Assembly (NCBI GenBank): GCA_964651245.1
Contig: CAZYVI010000009.1
Span: forward strand, 1 to 64,000
DNA length: 64,000 nt
Source: Avedoeria sp964651245
GTDB taxonomy: Bacteria > Chloroflexota > Anaerolineae > Epilineales > Epilineaceae
Reading direction: 5' to 3'
Shown piece after piece: positions 61,923 to 64,000 of the stretch. The position numbers and the translations under genes were made by a program. Position 1 is the stretch's first letter, and every line of letters starts with the position of its first letter. The notes under the pieces were generated by a model. That model made no database searches and was not told the DNA's origin. It saw only the letters and a list, made by a program, of their open reading frames with translations.

Positions 61923-62371
61923 GACCGTTCGCGCGCCACCTGCGCCAACAGCGCCATCTCCTGCGCATACACCCGCCGCAGCATCGCCGGCGCCACAAGG
62001 CGGGCGATCCAGCCGCCGAGACCGCCTTGCGTCCAGACCGTGTCGAACCGCACCCGCGCCCGGCGGCCGCCGTCGAGCGGCTCGACGGTGAACGTCGTCA
62101 CGACGGTGCTGTTGTCGAGGCCGGTCTCGACGAGGACGCGGCCGGGCTCGGGTTCGGTGATCGCGGCGCGCGTCCAGGTGTCGCGGCCCAGGACGCGCAT
62201 CGCGAAGCGGATCACCGTGCCGACGCCGACGCCGCCTTCCTCGACCGTGAGGCCGTGGAAGGCGGGCGGCAGGATGCGCGGGTGGCCGTCGCGGTAGTCG
62301 GCGATGACGGCGTAGGCCGCCGCCGCCGGCGCGTCGAGGTCAGCGGTGTGGGAGACGGCGATGCGCGGCAT
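61919..62371 (-). CDS. SRPBCC-family (START/Bet v1-like) protein
   Basis: The protein is 150 aa. The pattern of an N-terminal strand (IAVSHTADLDAPAAAAYAVIADY), a loop with PPAFHGLTVEEGGVGVGTVIRFAMRV, beta strands with TWTRAAITEPEPGRVLVETG and TTFTVEPLDGGRRARVRFDTVW, and a long C-terminal helix is typical of SRPBCC polyketide-cyclase-like proteins. These bind hydrophobic ligands in a central cavity; the ligand is unknown. The ATG at 62371 follows a GGGG purine run. It converges with the methyltransferase gene and lies 14 bases after the helicase stop on the same strand, so it may be co-transcribed. Confidence 0.82.
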   Translation of the reverse strand: MPRIAVSHTADLDAPAAAAYAVIADYRDGHPRILPPAFHGLTVEEGGVGVGTVIRFAMRVLGRDTWTRAAITEPEPGRVLVETGLDNSTVVTTFTVEPLDGGRRARVRFDTVWTQGGLGGWIARLVAPAMLRRVYAQEMALLAQVARERS

Positions 62372-62385
62372 CGTCCGGACCCCGA

Positions 62386-64000
62386 TCAGCCGTCGCTGCG
62401 CGTCGGGCCGTCGAGGGCCAGCAGCGCGGCGCGCTCCTCAGGGGTCATCCGGCGGCGCGGCTCGATGCCGATGTTCACGACGCCGCGCGCCAGCCGGTCC
62501 GGCGGCACCGGCCGCTGGCCCGGCGCCGGCGGCGCCTCCGACCGACGCTCGTCGCGGCGGGCGTCGCCGGTCCGGCGGTCATCGCGGCGCGCGTCGCCCG
62601 GGCGGCGATCGTCGCGCCGCGGCTCGCTCGCGCGGCGGTCATCGCGGCGCGCGTCGCCCTGGCGGCGGTCGTCGCGGCGCGGCTCGCTCGGCCGGCGGTC
62701 GTCGCGGCGGGCCGGGGCGCGGTCGGCCGAGGCCGCCGCCGGCTCGCGGCGCGAGATGCCGTTGCCGTTGCGGGCGCCGCCGTCGGCGCGCCGGCCGTCG
62801 CCAGGGCGCTCGGCGCCGTCGCGGCGGCGGACCTGGCCGTCACCGCGGCGCTCGCCGCCGGCACGGGGCGCCGCGTCCGCACGGTTGCCGCCGTCGCGCC
62901 GGCCGCCGCTGGGGCGCGGCTCGGCCAGGCCACCGTCGCGCGACGGGCGCGCGGCGCGGTCGGCCAGGGCCGGCTCGCGCCGCCCGGCGTCCGAGCCGCG
63001 GCCGGCGGCAGGCGCCGGCGAGCGCTCGGCGGCGGGGCGGTTGCGGCCGCGCTCGCCGCGCGACCGGCCGCCCGTCGCGCCGCCGGCGGCGCGGGCGGCG
63101 CGGTTGCGGTCGGCCTGCTGGCGGCGCGTCAGGAGCGGCTCGGAGTCGTCGATCAGGTAGTCGAAGTCGGGCAGGCGGGTGGGCGGCAGCGTCTGGCCGG
63201 TCAAGGCCTCGACCGCCTGCCACAGCGCCTCGTCGGTGTTCGAGTAGAGGGTCATCGCCACCCCGTCGCGCCCAGCGCGGCCGGTGCGGCCGATGCGGTG
63301 GACGTAGTCCTCGGCCATCGTCGGCACGTCGAGGTTGACGACGTGCGAGAGGTGCGGGATGTCGAGGCCGCGCGACGCCACGTCGGTGGCGACCAGGATG
63401 TGAAGCTCGCCCTTGCGGAACGCGCCCAGGATCTGCTCGCGCTTGTTCTGGGCCACGTCGGAGTGGATCGCGGCGTTCTTGAGGCCGTGCTGGTTGAGCG
63501 CCTTGGACAGCTTGTCGGCCCGGCGGCGGGTGCGGCAGAAGATGATCGCCGCCTCGACGTCCTCGTCGCGCAGCAGCCGCGCCAGCAGGTCGGGCTTCTG
63601 GTCCTGGGCTACCGGGTAGAAGCGCTGCTCGATCCGCTCGACCATCGTCATCGGCGCGTGGGCCTCGACGCGCTCGGCGTCGTGGAGGTAGTCGGCGGCC
63701 AGGGCCGCGATCTGCGGCGGCATCGTGGCCGAGAACAGCAGCGTCTGGCGGCCCGCCTTGGGCACGCGGCCGTCCTCGAGGACGCGGCGGACCTGCGGCA
63801 GGAAGCCGAGGTCGAGCATGCGGTCGGCCTCGTCGAGCACCAGGTACGTCACGCCGTCGAGCCGGACGTTGCCGCGCTCGAGGTGGTCGATCAGCCGGCC
63901 CGGCGTGGCCACCAGCACATCCACACCGCGCCGCAGCGCGTCGGTCTGCTGCTGGAAGCCGACGCCGCCGTAGATCGCCGCGACGCGGAAGCGGACGTGC
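62386..64000 (-). CDS. DEAD-box RNA helicase, 3' part (N-terminus outside the window)
   Basis: The visible 538 residues begin inside the first RecA domain (HVRFRVAAIYGGVGFQQQ). They show ATPGRLIDHL, Walker B VLDEADRMLDLGF, SATMP, then the second domain with IIFCRTRRRADKL, HILVATDVASRGLDIP and HRIGRTGRAGRDG. This is a RhlE-like bacterial DEAD-box helicase, which unwinds RNA in ribosome assembly or decay. The C-terminal 270 residues are Arg/Asp/Gly-rich and disordered, containing six tandem ten-residue RRDDRR units, and end VVNIGIEPRRRMTPEERAALLALDG. The start codon and Walker A lie beyond position 64000. Confidence 0.93.
   Translation of the reverse strand, partial: HVRFRVAAIYGGVGFQQQTDALRRGVDVLVATPGRLIDHLERGNVRLDGVTYLVLDEADRMLDLGFLPQVRRVLEDGRVPKAGRQTLLFSATMPPQIAALAADYLHDAERVEAHAPMTMVERIEQRFYPVAQDQKPDLLARLLRDEDVEAAIIFCRTRRRADKLSKALNQHGLKNAAIHSDVAQNKREQILGAFRKGELHILVATDVASRGLDIPHLSHVVNLDVPTMAEDYVHRIGRTGRAGRDGVAMTLYSNTDEALWQAVEALTGQTLPPTRLPDFDYLIDDSEPLLTRRQQADRNRAARAAGGATGGRSRGERGRNRPAAERSPAPAAGRGSDAGRREPALADRAARPSRDGGLAEPRPSGGRRDGGNRADAAPRAGGERRGDGQVRRRDGAERPGDGRRADGGARNGNGISRREPAAASADRAPARRDDRRPSEPRRDDRRQGDARRDDRRASEPRRDDRRPGDARRDDRRTGDARRDERRSEAPPAPGQRPVPPDRLARGVVNIGIEPRRRMTPEERAALLALDGPTRSDG
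62530..62709 (-). repeat. Six tandem 30-bp units in the helicase tail
   Basis: Six in-frame units encode RRDDRR followed by x-SEP or x-GDA, with the last degenerate (RRDERRSEAP). The alternating endings suggest duplication of a 60-bp double unit. The product is a highly charged, probably RNA-binding tail. Confidence 0.8.

Overview
This is a high-GC bacterial chromosome segment with dense, mostly ordinary bacterial genes. It has no phage, insertion-sequence or CRISPR content that I can see. The best guess for the host is a member of Chloroflexota, Anaerolineae-like in the broad sense. The grounds are the many secreted proteins with Thr/Pro-rich linkers ending in an aromatic-Leu-Pro motif, the beta-helix and choice-of-anchor proteins, vWA/NHL proteins, and an actinobacterial-type Fe-S ferrochelatase. 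This assignment is inference; no rRNA or marker-gene comparison was possible.

Layout. 1-4.8 kb: the edge of a leftward gene, a small conserved protein, then a promoter, a 20-codon peptide, four hairpins and an overlapping gene pair for a heterodimeric ABC exporter. 4.9-8.5 kb (minus): a small secreted protein, an EamA permease and a metzincin-like protein. 8.8-17.6 kb: an FG-GAP/ASPIC lipoprotein, an NHL plus double-vWA protein, an FmdB-type zinc ribbon and a secreted type-B carboxylesterase. 17.7-23 kb: recO with a fused glycyl-tRNA synthetase, and a lytic transglycosylase under a promoter carrying an SOS-box-like palindrome. 23-30.2 kb: a twin beta-helix protein, a vWA protein and a CSLREA-type beta-helix protein. 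30.2-36.3 kb: UDP-glucose dehydrogenase, a DUF4286 protein, a subtilase, a HEAT-like protein and ferrochelatase. 36.4-42.6 kb: a large Ig-like repeat protein running into a convergent DUF3052 gene, an EamA permease, tRNA-Trp, and an AhpD-like gene with an in-frame UGA at its redox cysteine. 42.9-49.4 kb: two paralogous lipoproteins, a GT39-like membrane protein, galE and an aldehyde dehydrogenase. 50-53.2 kb: a complete panB-panE-panC-panD operon. 53.2-64 kb: a chlorite-dismutase-family protein, a third double-vWA protein, a heparinase-II/III-like protein, an inverted-repeat element, an MFS permease, small proteins and the C-terminal part of a DEAD-box helicase.

How they work together. Housekeeping functions are DNA repair (recO), glycine charging, coenzyme A precursor supply (pan operon), haem synthesis (CpfC-type ferrochelatase, possibly the Cld-family protein), nucleotide-sugar supply (ugd, galE) and RNA remodelling. 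Around them sits a cell-surface programme: eight exported proteins share the aromatic-Leu-Pro motif, and three are members of one vWA family.

Most notable observations: the probable selenoprotein (CxxU), the leader-peptide and hairpin array before the ABC exporter, the SOS-like palindrome inside the transglycosylase promoter, the shared C-terminal Leu-Pro motif, and the vWA family with conserved cysteine pairs.
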